64,000 bases of DNA from the NCBI RefSeq assembly GCF_000006405.1, contig NW_003208655.1, positions 631,715-695,714 of the forward strand, given 5' to 3'. Under the pieces are notes generated by a model that worked only from the letters and a program-made list of their open reading frames with translations, had not been told where the DNA came from and did not search any database. A program made the position numbers and the translations under genes. Positions within the stretch are counted from its first letter, which is position 1. Each line of letters opens with the position of its first letter. Shown piece by piece: positions 10,301 to 20,600 of the stretch. Origin of the DNA: Perkinsus marinus ATCC 50983. Taxonomy: Eukaryota; Perkinsozoa; Perkinsida; Perkinsidae.

Positions 10301-13142
10301 TACACTTGGGCGCACAGGTGAGTTGTTATTCAGAGTGCAAGCAACGGCACCTTTCACAGAGGAGACGAGAGGGCTGGAGGAAGCGGCGATCGCTGCGATA
10401 GCAGTGACCAGGAGACCTGAAGCGACGAGAGACGATTTTGGTGAGTTGAGTTTTATTAAGAATTGTTGATTATGTGTGGTTGCAGAGGAGGCTTTCGAGG
10501 CGTGCCGGATGGCGATCGGATCGGACCGGCGAATAGTGGATCGAGATTGGTGCAAGGAGTTTATGCTGAGGAGCTATGAAACCTTTATGGTGATGATGTC
10601 TTGTTGTGGGCTTAGCGGAGCGAAGCGATTATTGTTTGTGTGTTTTAGGTATTGTCGATTTACGATGAGGTGGTGGGAGATGTGGAGCAGTCGAGAGGCT
10701 GGCTGATGGTGTTGGCGGGCACGGAGGAGCTTCCTGAGGATCCGGTGGCTCTAGTGGAAGTCATTGTGAAGTAGTAGACTTAGAGTATCTTTAGGTTGAC
10801 TTGGCAAGATACGGAATAGGTCCGTTCTGTGATCGGGATATATTTAACTTGATCAGATCGGTGTATCGTTATGAAGAGGACAGGGAACGTATCTTGAATG
10901 ATCCGTTGACGAAGTTGATGTTGAGGAATCCTAAGGGTGAGCAAGATTAGCAAGATTTACGCATCGGACCGAATGTTCAGGTCATGTCAAGCTGGCGTTG
11001 GTCTCTGCTATGGGGGTTATCTCCGAGGGGGCTGAGGGAACTGAACTTGCCGAGACTTTCCATCGCATGCATGAGAAAAGAGGCTTGCAGGTCGTCAGGT
11101 AGCGGGGGGCGGGGGGAATTCTGATTAAAAAAAGGGAAAATCGAACTGAGACTGGAGTTTCACCTGTGATGTGAGAAAACACTAGCGAAATGCAAGTTTC
11201 ACAAAGTGTGGTCGGTCGCGGGGAATATAAATTTAAAACATAAAAGGAATATTATGTTGATAGTATCCTATATTTTTAGATATAAATTACTTATTATTTC
11301 TATATTATAGTTTAAACTTAGTACCATTACTATTTATTTATTAAATCAACCGTTAACATAAATACATCAACGTATGAAACTATATTGTTCCTTGTTATCA
11401 TTAGAGCCGATACGGGAACAGGTCGATCACTAGAGTACAACGCTAGGAGGGTCATAGAGGCGATCAGGAAAATCGATGGTGACACGGAGTGGGGATGGCT
11501 GGGCTATTCACAGGGATGTGCCAATGCGTTGCGAGCTGAGACCACCATACAGACTGGTAAGGAAAAGTTGGAGTTTTCCGACAACTTGGTGATTAATTGT
11601 GAAGTGCTAGAGTTGATATTTTCGACAGCTGATGCAGGAGTTTACCTCTAATGTAAATAATGAGGTTGGAGGTGGAGGTTATCTCTCCCTTTTGGTACTG
11701 AAAATTTGTCATCCTCATGTAGAGTTTCGTAGTAGCCGCGACCGAGGGTCGAACTCGGGATCTCTCAGGTACTCCTGAGGAATACGAGCTGATCCAGGAT
11801 AGACTGATCGGGCGTATGTTGATATTCAGCGCATTCAATGGTTCGGTGCATGGCCAACTTGGTGACGATAAGGTGCAAGCTGTCATCATGGACCTTGAAT
11901 ACTTTATGAAGCTATTACAGGTAGGAAAGATACTTGTTGGAGAATCTTCGCTGTGCGCATGTACTTGTTGTGTTTAGGCCCATTTTTCGTCGCAGTTGGC
12001 GGGCTCGGCGTTGAATCTGTTGACATCTGCTTTGGCGTCTCGTTTGGTAACGGATTTGCTCGTTGGTAGGTAGCCATCATCATTCACGATATAGGGCGCC
12101 CTAAATGAAATGGGGTATTGTCTGTAACTTTAGAATTCAACGAATATCCTCACTAGGAAGATCTTGGCGAGTGGTTTTCAATGGTATTTTTGAAATCTGC
12201 AAGTTACAGACAATACCACATTTTATTTGGGGTATGCTGTAGTTGTTGAAATATATGGATGTTGACCATAGACGAATATTCATGGTTTGATGATAGTATA
12301 TAAAACATACTATCATTGATCTACTATCAGCAAAGCACTTATAGTTTTATACTAATATCGACTTGAAATTCATGTCCTTCGTGGTGTAGGTGTTCAGTCG
12401 TTGACACACGAAGGGGTGTTTACGTTGTGGAGAGACGGGCAGTTTAAACAGAGTACTCCGACGGTGGCGATGAGAGGGGCGGTGCAGAGCAATGTAAAGA
12501 TTCATGTTGCGCACAGCGAAGATTTTTGGGGAATGGTATCTTTGTTATGGTAGGTAACGTTGCCGGAGGTATTGGAAATGTTGAGTAATATGCTCACTAA
12601 GCAGACGATTAATCATGAGCATCACGACACGCAGGTGGGCGGAGGTCTCGGGTTCGATCCCGGCACATGTCGTTTTTTACAGGTTACGATACACGAATGT
12701 GTTTCGCGATCAATCCATGTTCGTAATTCTCATACGGACGTCTTTGCGCGGTCAGGCGTCGATGCGGCTGTGCAGAGGACCCACCATTGGAGCCCTTTAC
12801 TGAAAGTAAGTTGTCTTATATTTTTATCTCAATCTTCTGTCCGTGGACTTGGAATATTTCCGGAGCTTTCTGAGTAGAGTGATTTTTTAATTCTTGAACT
12901 GAATTTTGCAGAATTGAATCGTTTATGAATTTCGCAGTTGTTTTAGTGAATAAGTATTAATGTGGTGGTGAGTGAATTTTGTGACTCGCGACGCAGTTGA
13001 TGATTTTTAGGAGTCGGCCTTCGTGACCACCGAGCGTGACCGTGAAAGACACGTATACGATACCGCCAAAGACCGACACGTCGAGCCGTGGCTCGAGAAC
13101 TTGATCCGTTTCGGCCTGGTGCCATTCGCGGCTGAAGAATGA
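4364..13142 (+). CDS. Large multi-exon protein with C-terminal alpha/beta-hydrolase (lipase-like) domain; 5' end unresolved
   Basis: At least 24 exons can be followed with GT/AG borders. The first clear one is 4364-4487, followed by a large exon of about 1.5 kb ending at 6009. The chain then runs through short exons to 13012-13142, where the TGA lies. The N-terminal two thirds are unfamiliar: beta-rich in the large exon, then helical, with a Ser/Glu/Asp-rich linker near 8760-8850. The C-terminal third, from about 10980, reads as a hydrolase. It has GYSQG (GxSxG nucleophile elbow) at about 11500, THHWSP as a candidate catalytic His near 12785, and a family-like tail at the end. The 7152-7369, 8989-9120 and 11769-11923 exons join in phase. 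It could be two adjacent genes, since I found no stop or start separating them but cannot prove splicing. The true start codon lies upstream of 4364 or was missed. Confidence 0.6.
6019..6200 (+). repeat. Family B repeat (description of the family)
   Basis: Family B is about 165-180 bp. In plus orientation it reads GGTCAACTACATGTGTTGGTG early, a GAAATTTTGGGAAATT-type middle, CACTTCTACCCGAATTCG, then CTGAGCTTAGCTGAGGAAAG and ends near TATATTCCTCCAACACT. No ORF is present. This copy fills most of a hydrolase-gene intron. Confidence 0.75.
8934..8988 (+). other. 55-nt intron built on a sense tRNA-3'-half-like sequence
   Basis: The intron starts GTAGCAACC and ends TTCTCAG, and joins the flanking exons in phase 0. 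Its body contains CCCCGGATCGATTCCTGGG, a T-arm/B-box-like stem and loop, followed by a TTTT run that would fit a pol III terminator. It closely resembles the intron at 42265-42321 in WDR19, sharing GCAACCG, AGGT, CCCGG and the TCGAT loop. Confidence 0.6.
9688..9812 (+). repeat. Dispersed repeat copy 1 (partner 30822-30941)
   Basis: About 120 bp, including ATGCATATCTAGATCTT, GAGATGGCTTTTATCAA and AAACGCTTCTAAAATG, are shared in the same order with 30822-30941 at roughly 90 percent identity by eye. It lies in an intron of the hydrolase gene. Confidence 0.8.
10148..10305 (-). repeat. Family B copy
   Basis: Hydrolase-gene intron; the AGCTGAG palindromic block is mutated. Confidence 0.6.
11150..11205 (-). 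repeat. Family A, truncated end
   Basis: Only the TGGAGTTTCACC end and the first part of the body remain, in an intron of the hydrolase gene. Confidence 0.5.
11715..11768 (-). other. Antisense tRNA-3'-half-like sequence ending at an intron acceptor
   Basis: Read on the minus strand, this has an anticodon-type stem (CTCAG/CTGAG, seven-base loop, partly in the exon) followed by a perfect five-pair T-arm, CCGAG TTCGACC CTCGG. The acceptor AG at 11767-11768 falls inside the anticodon stem, so the exon starting at 11769 supplies part of the tRNA-like fold. No matching 5' acceptor strand was found. Confidence 0.55.
12099..12232. repeat. Inverted repeat with 32-bp arms inside an intron
   Basis: The arms 12099-12130 and 12201-12232 are reverse complements with about three mismatches; the shared core is GGTATTGTCTGTAACTT. 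The 134-nt unit resembles a short non-autonomous transposon and is unlike families A and B. A second small hairpin, TGATAGTAT/ATACTATCA, sits at about 12290-12316. Confidence 0.6.
12634..12682 (+). other. 49-nt intron built on a sense tRNA-3'-half-like sequence
   Basis: The intron runs from GTGGGC to TTTTTTACAG and separates two exons of the hydrolase domain in phase 0. It contains CGGGTTCGATCCCG, matching a tRNA T-arm, and a six-T run like a pol III terminator just before the acceptor. Confidence 0.6.
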
Positions 13143-13953
13143 GTTGTTGCGATTTCTGATGAAAATACTGTCATTCGAGTGAGTGAGTTTTGCCAGGATG
13201 GAGTTGAGTTCTCACGTGGTTGTCACTTTCGGTGCTGTACTACTTTTCCAATAAAATTTTGCTGAATGCAATTGTAGTGATCGCCCGACTGAGCTTAGCG
13301 TAGTAAGTTGTCTAGTTTTTGCAGATGCAACAGATTGGCATATGTCATCACATCATGCAAATTCTTCTCTAAGTTTTCTCCGACCGAGTGGTCATAATCT
13401 CATCTTGACAGTATATAAATGCATCGCTCGCCCGAACTCGGTAACAATTCGTGACCGATGATGATTATATATATTAATGTATTTCGAAATGGTCGGGGTT
13501 TCAGATTCCCAATGGTCAAATTAGCTAAGTTATAACATATTTTCGTTTTGCACTATTGAAAGTTAACACACTGTAGTTGGTGATGTGCTGATTTATCTGC
13601 GATTTGATGGCTTCTTTATTGCTCTCGCTGAACCGAGACTTTTGTGAGGATGTGAGCCTCCTCCCGGGCGTAACAATACGGGTGGGCCGAAGACCGCCCC
13701 CGGTGCGTGCTGAGACCTGTCATGATGTAGCAGTGATGTTAAGGTGGTTGATTTTGAGAAGTTATGATAGGTGACGATTGAATCTCCATATGTTGCACGA
13801 TTTCAATTCGAATTATCATCGAATACCAATGGTGAGTAATTTTGTTTTTCTTGTGTTTGTTATATTTTTCAGAAAGTTGGCGGCTGACGAGCCGAAGCTG
13901 GGGAGGCACTTTGGTGTGTCCGAGATTCTCCTGCATGCGAAAAGTCAATCGAG
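13143..13953. other. Intergenic region, no gene recognised
   Basis: Both strands carry frequent stops and no exon-like segment was found. A short acceptor-like TTTTTCAG at about 13864 precedes an open stretch leading to the RING gene and may be its 5' UTR exon. Confidence 0.4.
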
Positions 13954-14737
13954 ATGAGTCAACAGATCTGTCCCAAGGAGACACAGTTTACATTTCTAGT
14001 AGGAGCCGATTTACGGTTTTTCAATCAGAAACTTTTCTCAGCTTCTCCCCAAATTGGCTTTGTCTTTCATACGCCTGAGGCTGCGGTCCCGGAAGCCGTC
14101 AAAACTGATGATAGGCTTGAAGATGAACTCGCTGATGACTTGTGCTGCGCAATCTGCCTGGTAGGTGGAACAACTCCGAGGCAGTATTAACATGTATGCT
14201 GGTTTCCCTCAGCTGAGCTCACTGGTTCTGTAGAATTTCGTTATAAGTGTACAGAAACCAATAAGAATTTTCTCAAATTTCCTCAGAATTTTCACATGCA
14301 GTTGACCGTGTGCATTTTCCCCTCTCCCACACTGGTCTTTGTCGATGTCTATATAGGATACGATGAGCGACCCCGTTACAGTTGAAGGCTGCCAGCATTC
14401 CTTCTGTGGGGAGTGTCTCAATGCTTGGCTTCAGAAGAGCGATCGATGCCCTATTTGTTGTTCTCTGGTCACTACAACATCATGTGAGAACCTTGCACTC
14501 GCATTTGAGGGTTGCTGTTGATTTTTGATTTCTTTTCAGAATTACCAAGCATGCTCAGAGATCAGAAATAGTCTCATCTGTGCTGCAACAGTCTTATTTC
14601 TCTTCGTGAGTTATTGCGTTATGATAGTTGTTTGTGCGGGAGTATCGGCAGGATGCTCTCCAATATTAGAAAGAGTTGATTTGCATGAGAAAAGACATGA
14701 CGTTGATACTGACACGCACGATCGGAGCGCAAACTGA
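13954..14737 (+). CDS. RING-finger protein with C-terminal transmembrane helix, 3 exons
   Basis: The exons 13954-14160, 14357-14483 and 14550-14737 join to 173 residues. The RING follows residue 65: CCAIC, then CQHSFCGEC, then CPICC, which matches the C3HC4 zinc-binding pattern of E3 ubiquitin ligases. The third exon encodes a long hydrophobic helix (LFLFVSYCVMIVVCAG) and a charged tail, so the protein is probably membrane-anchored. The third exon needs the AAG acceptor at 14549. Using the stronger-looking TTTTCAG at 14540 instead creates an immediate stop and a soluble protein of about 112 residues, so alternative splicing could switch membrane anchoring. The intron 14161-14356 contains a family B repeat. 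Substrate unknown. Confidence 0.75.
14190..14335 (-). repeat. Family B copy
   Basis: Occupies most of the first RING-gene intron. Confidence 0.75.
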
Positions 14738-15533
14738 CGATGATGAAATCGGGGGTTGTTCTCTATGTACTTGTGAAAACTGATAAGGGATTTCTGTGAC
14801 AAATCGCAATGAATTGTTATAATACTGGTATTCATGCACTGCCAATACCCGAGTGCTGTTGCTGGTGGTACCGTTCTCTCGTTCACGAGCTCATACACTG
14901 AAGTAGACACAAAAGGAAAACGTCGAGGACTCGGTTTTGAGAGTAGGAAAGGAGAAAATATATATCCTCTTTTAGACGCTAGTATATCTTCGCGAAGGTG
15001 GTCATGAACTATCCGAGTTGAATAATAGGGAGTCATCAGATCACGATCACGGAGAAGGGAGTGTCAATGTATGATGTGTGAATCTCATAGGGTGACCGCA
15101 TGTTTTTAATGCCACGAAAATGAAGGATCTATCACGTTCACGAGGGTGAGATGTTCGAACGCGAAATCGAAAGTCGTTATTTTGCGATAAATGAGGTTTT
15201 TGAGAGGAACCGAAAGTTGTTCACGGATTAGGTGTGTTAGTTTCACAACTTCGCACATCGCCATTTGTTTGGTGGTTTTATTCCTGGATTAAATATTAAG
15301 TGGTGTAGAAAATTCAGCAATGGAAGGAAGAAATGCTCACATGTTTTCTCATCGAAAAACACCGAAGAATCTAAGGCTCTGATGCTTACATCTAAGCTGT
15401 CACTACGAGAAGTCCAATCACTAGACTAACCGAGGCCGTAATAGATATGCTACGAATTGCTCCCCATGGTTCACTGATCTACCCCGACGAGCACAACTTC
15501 AGTAGCAGACAAGAACAGAGATGATATCACACG

Positions 15534-15764
15534 TTAGTCATGTCGATCGAAAGTAATCATCTCGAATCTCTCAATCCGCCGTCTCAAACTGCGAACTGAT
15601 TCCGCAGCAGCATGCAGCTCTCGATCAATGCTCGCCCCATGCGTCCACAGTAGGGGCTCATTCTCTATATGCAACTCGGCTCGCAATCTTCGTTCCAAGA
15701 GGAGCTCCTGGAATGGATATTCAACACTCCTCAACTCCATCAATGAGAAATGCATAATTGTCAT
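15534..15764 (-). CDS. Small hypothetical ORF, charged and helical
   Basis: A 76-residue open frame rich in Arg, Glu and Leu that looks like an amphipathic helix. No motif is recognised. It may be an isolated small gene, one exon of a larger gene, or chance. Confidence 0.25.
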   Translation of the reverse strand: MTIMHFSLMELRSVEYPFQELLLERRLRAELHIENEPLLWTHGASIDRELHAAAESVRSLRRRIERFEMITFDRHD

Positions 15765-15811
15765 GCACTCGAGAGTAATCAGAAATACATCACAAGAGTT
15801 CTGAAAACGCG

Positions 15812-16099
15812 ATGATGCACCAGAATTCTTCTAACACGACCTTATCGGTGTGCATGCTCAAGCGAACGCAGGGAAGCAATGAACCATACGATTCCTCATG
15901 TTTGGAAGTAGCCTCAACACGCCGAGAGAGTAACAGAATGACCCACGAGAGATCGGCCAGTTTGGCTTTCGATGTGGTCAGCCGAGCCGTCCACCATGTC
16001 CTCGAGGAGCACTACCTGACGCAAAAGCCCCGCCGTTTACTCATTGCCAGTGTGAGCTTACAAGGGCTTGGAGTTTCTCTATTCTATGGCGAAGCGTGA
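15812..16099 (+). CDS. Hypothetical ORF
   Basis: A 95-residue open frame. The second half (from MTHERSAS onward) has protein-like composition and meets a GTGAGC donor-like site near 16050. The short hydrophobic frame at 16096-16317 follows it directly. No family recognised, and the model may be spurious. Confidence 0.22.
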   Translation: MMHQNSSNTTLSVCMLKRTQGSNEPYDSSCLEVASTRRESNRMTHERSASLAFDVVSRAVHHVLEEHYLTQKPRRLLIASVSLQGLGVSLFYGEA

Positions 16100-16317
16100 C
16101 AAGAGCTCGTTGTTGTCTATACGATATTGCTCGGGCTCTCTCGATTCTGGTCATAACCTACTACATGTGGCTGAATGCACCAGTGGTTGAATGCTGTGAT
16201 CACTACGCTCAGTGCGGACTACTCTTAGTTACACTTGGTGCACTTGTAGTATTACTACAGTGTACAGCACTACAGTGTGTAGTACACGGTAACGCTTCTT
16301 GTTATGAGAGCGTGTAG

Positions 16318-17649
16318 GCTAGTTTCTTTCATAGAACTTCTATAGCGTTGAACCAACAATATGGGAGTTCGATAAAATTATGGTGGAATGCTTAGAGCTT
16401 CATCGTAGTGAATATCTTACGGACCATTGTGAGTCTTCTATCCTACGAAATACTTACACTGGATGAGCCCGAATCTTTCAACCGCCACAGAGGGACGAAA
16501 TCGATAGAGTTCGATGAGGTTTCGGACATTTCCAGATGGGCTACTGTGGTGTACTGTAAAGATGCTCGGCTCGTGTGGTAACTTTTCGTGCAAGCTTTTC
16601 ATACCGCTCGTTCGCCAACACGCCTCGACGAAACTTGACTCAACTCAACCCTCGCAGAGATGAGAAAGGAAATGTTCTGAGTTCATGCGAAACCATCTCA
16701 CAAGTCATGATCTAGAGAAGAGCATTGAAAAATCACCGCTCTTTTTATGTGGAAGGGAGAAGTCCAATCATAAAAAAAGAGTGCTCATACAACCGTAGAG
16801 AATCGGACGGCACCCCTGTTGAGGGTAATTAAAAGAAGCACCTAGGTACATAAATGACTAGCAGCGAGCAGAATAGCAATCTCAGCTAGAGCTCCCCTGC
16901 GGACGTATAATCATCCAAAGAGCACCTCTGGTGAACACCTTAATTTTCTTGGACAAAGCATCACAGCATAAAACTGCTACAGATGGTAGCAACAAACACG
17001 GAAAGCAACCCGGTAACAATCCGATTTGAACTTCGTCTTTTCATGTTCCATACCAGATTTTCGTCAATTCGCGATTGGGTAGCTACCACTAATGCCCTTC
17101 TGAGGGCACCCCGGGAGATCCGCAGGGGCTCTTATTTACCTTTTCTGAATCATCATCCCCGAATCATCGCTACTCCGGTCGATTACGGTGAGACACAGAT
17201 CTATTTAGGTTCTCAAAGGTATGCCAGCGAGTGGGCATCCAGGTGGGCCCAACTTCCTCCCTAAACCCGATATGCACGGATGGAAAGAAAAGACAGTTTC
17301 GTGCTGGGAATGCATTCACACACGAGCAGAGGCGCTTACAATGCTGCTCTAGGACCGATGATTCTCCGGGCAAGGCAGTAAGGACTACTCGTAAGGCGAT
17401 CGGAACACCTCCCCAAGCCGTACTAGCAGGTGTAAGGGTTCTCAAGAACCTCACAGGTATGCTGTCATCAGCGACACCAATCGCTGCGGCAAAGGGAATC
17501 CGGCCGGACCTATGCTGCATCTTGTCAAAGTCAACCTAAGATACCCTTCACTGCGAATAAATGAAGCGTTGAGGAAGTGCAAGTAAGTGCAAGATAGGCA
17601 AGATGTCTATCGAAAATTCATATTCCATCATCGTGCTACTGTTGTTGCC
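16318..17649. other. Intergenic region, no gene recognised
   Basis: Open stretches exist on both strands between about 16980 and 17540, but neither reading resembles a known domain and the two strands are equally open, so no gene is called. Confidence 0.35.
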
Positions 17650-20600
17650 ATGGTAACGTTTCAAGGCCTTTCGAAAACAGATTTGTCAACAGAGGGAGAG
17701 GACTCAGATAGTGCTGTGGGTGAGAAACCCCGATCTCGGATTAAATTACCCCCATTGGGGGAGTACAAATACGGTCGAGTGAAGCCTTCTTTGCTCGGCT
17801 TTCGAACAGCCTCGGGATTCACTGGTGGGATCGTCGGGCATAAGATGTCCGAGGCCCTCACCAAAGTGGTTGAGTCCGATCCACGCTTTATGGAAACTGT
17901 CGTTGTATTCACACAAAAGTTAATAGCATGTAAGTGTCGGGGGAGAAGGGGGGTGGGGGAACTCACTTGAAATCAGGTTCGAGTTTCCAACGAGGTGCGC
18001 CCAAAGCTGAGCGCACGAAGAACCTTACATTGAATCTACTCACGGACATGTTGTGGGCGGTGCTGGTCTGCGTATGGGACAGCGAGTCGATCGATTGGCG
18101 GCGACGGGAAGCCGCCGGTCCTAACGAGGGTCATAAAAGGGCAATGCATGTGTCGGAGTCCGCGCCCTTTCTACCTACAATGCCAGTGGAGGGAGAAAGT
18201 GTGGAGGAGAGAGCAAAGCCGACGAGGAGCTACGCGTATGTGCCTGAGGAGCCTTCTGGTCAACAAGGAGGAAGTGTGAGGAAGGATCTAGGCAAGGCCC
18301 CACGGGGGGACGCTGGTGGCCAAGGTAGCGGGATGAGGAGGAGTGTTTCCTTCGCGAAAAAAACCGGTGTTGTGGAGACTCGATCGACGCCGTCGGCGGC
18401 CAAAGCCACCGCAGCATCAGATGCCCCTATAGCCCCGAGAAGGAGCATCTCCTATGCCTCTGCACTACCAGCGGAGTTTATGGACTCTAGTGGAGGTTTG
18501 AAAATGGGATCCCAAGCTAACGAGGCTTCAATCGAGAAGCAATTGACGGCTAAGATGGTGAGCTGGCCTCAGTACAACCATCCGATGCCGCCTCTTCTTC
18601 ATTCCTCCCAAGGACTATTATATTCAGCGATCGTTCTTTCCTTGGCTTGGGCGTTAATGTTATCAACAGAATGACGTTTACTTTTACAAGTGTTGTGGTA
18701 ACATATCCCCTCTTGCTACACTAGGTAGCTCCGAGAACTGTTTGACCCGACGAGTCTCTATATTGGTATTAGATTGAGAATGAGCTCTGATGTCGATACT
18801 ATGCTCAGTAGTCGCTCTTCCCCTTTATAAATCGGCGTTGTTATCATATGTGTAGCTTCATTCGGTCATTCGTAGATATATTTGAGAAATCAGTACTGGA
18901 CGGAGATAACGGAGTTGCGAGACAAGATGAGGAATATGGCGCCTTACATGATGGATGCAGTGAATGAATGCTTGTTCAACGAGGAGCCTAGATACACGGT
19001 AATAAACACCCACCGTGGGGCTCGAACCCACGACCACAAGGTTAAGAGCCTTGCGCTCTACCGACTGAGCTAGACGGGCTTGTTGGTGAATATAGCATGG
19101 TGTATTTTAGTTCGAACCAGACGAGTTCATGGCGGAGCACCAGTTGGAATACGTCGAAGCTGTGATTCGCGAGAAGACAAAGTTGGTGGCCACAAAATGT
19201 TCCGCTGCGGCAAAGCTCCAAATCGACAAGACGGTGAAGCTCCTGCAAGAGGCTCGAGCCAACTTGATTCGAGTTCAAAAGAAGGTGGCGGATCTCGAGG
19301 CCACCAACGAGGCTTTGGAGAAGAAGGTCGATATTCTAAGGAATCAACTTAAGCAGAGTAAACCTCTTTGCTGCTGGATTTGTAGAGCATTACTCACAGG
19401 TCAGCGGCAGACGGGCACGTCGAGAGGCGGCGGGTCTTCATCGGGGACGGGAGGGGGTACGTCGTCGTCGTCCACGGAAGAGAAGGAAGAGATGGATATG
19501 GGAGAGAGGCTGATTGAGGCTGAGGACCGGATAGCGGAGCTTCAGTTGATGATTAATCGACTAGAGCAGGAGAGGTTCTTGGCAGAGGGAGATGCGGAGG
19601 CGCTGATGATGGCGAAGAGTGGTATGGATGCCATGGGAGCTCAGGTAAAACAAGTCGAGTTGGGCTGGGTTACGATAGAAACACACTCTTACTATATATG
19701 ATTGAAAACATTGGAGTTTCACCCGTGACAGGGAAAAGCATATTTTACAAACTACTGCATATCACCGCGAATATCAGGTTTTTCACACATAGTACTACGG
19801 CACTTCTCGTAAAACGGGTGAACTTCCATTGTTGCAAATAGCATATAATGGAAAAACAATATAGCAAATATATCAAATAGCTTATTATAAGTAATATACG
19901 TTATTTACTAGTGATTACTAGTGACATGAATAGTATTAGGAATGATATTACACACTTTGAAGTATGAGGATAGGAACATATCCGTTGAAATAGCAGTGTG
20001 GTAATACCTAGTGTAGAGCGATTTGATCGATTGTTATGATAGTAAGAATGCTTATCAGGAGGAAACGGCCAGAGTTGCGCGACTCGAGGAGGAGTTGGAA
20101 GAAGCTCGAGCGGAGGCAGCTAGGTGGAAGCAGGCGTTCGAAACGAGTGATTTCAAGCTGAATGTTGCTACGCAGGATTTAGGTGAGTTGAAATGCCCTG
20201 ACTGGGGATCGAACCTGCGTGATGGCAGATGCTCTGCAGAGGAAGTTCGATACTGGTGTGGGTGGGCTGGAAGGTCATTGTAAAGATCTTGAAAGTGAGC
20301 TGGCTGCGACTAGACGAGCTCTTGAGGAGGTAGCCTGGGTGGGAAATACAGATTAGGTCTACTGAGATTCAACTGCGTCCTCTTCATGATCACTGGTTGT
20401 CAGGCTAATGAGGCTTCGGCGAAACGAATAGAAGCGGCCATGAAGTCGTTGCAAGCCGCCAATGGTGAGCTCCAAAGGCAACTAGCTGAAACCAAGAAGG
20501 AGAAGGAGATATGGGAGAGGAAGGCTGAGGTGGCCGAGAGAGAGGCGGAGGCTGCTAGGGAGGCGGCGCTAGAGAATAGGGCGAGAGAGTAATAATGGAG

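Noticed and set aside
12538-12555. An 18-nt intron in the hydrolase region
   Set aside because: A 33-nt intron ending at the next AG is also in frame and is closer to the shortest supported introns.
17170-17539. Open frames on both strands
   Set aside because: Equally plausible in both directions, without motif or splice support.
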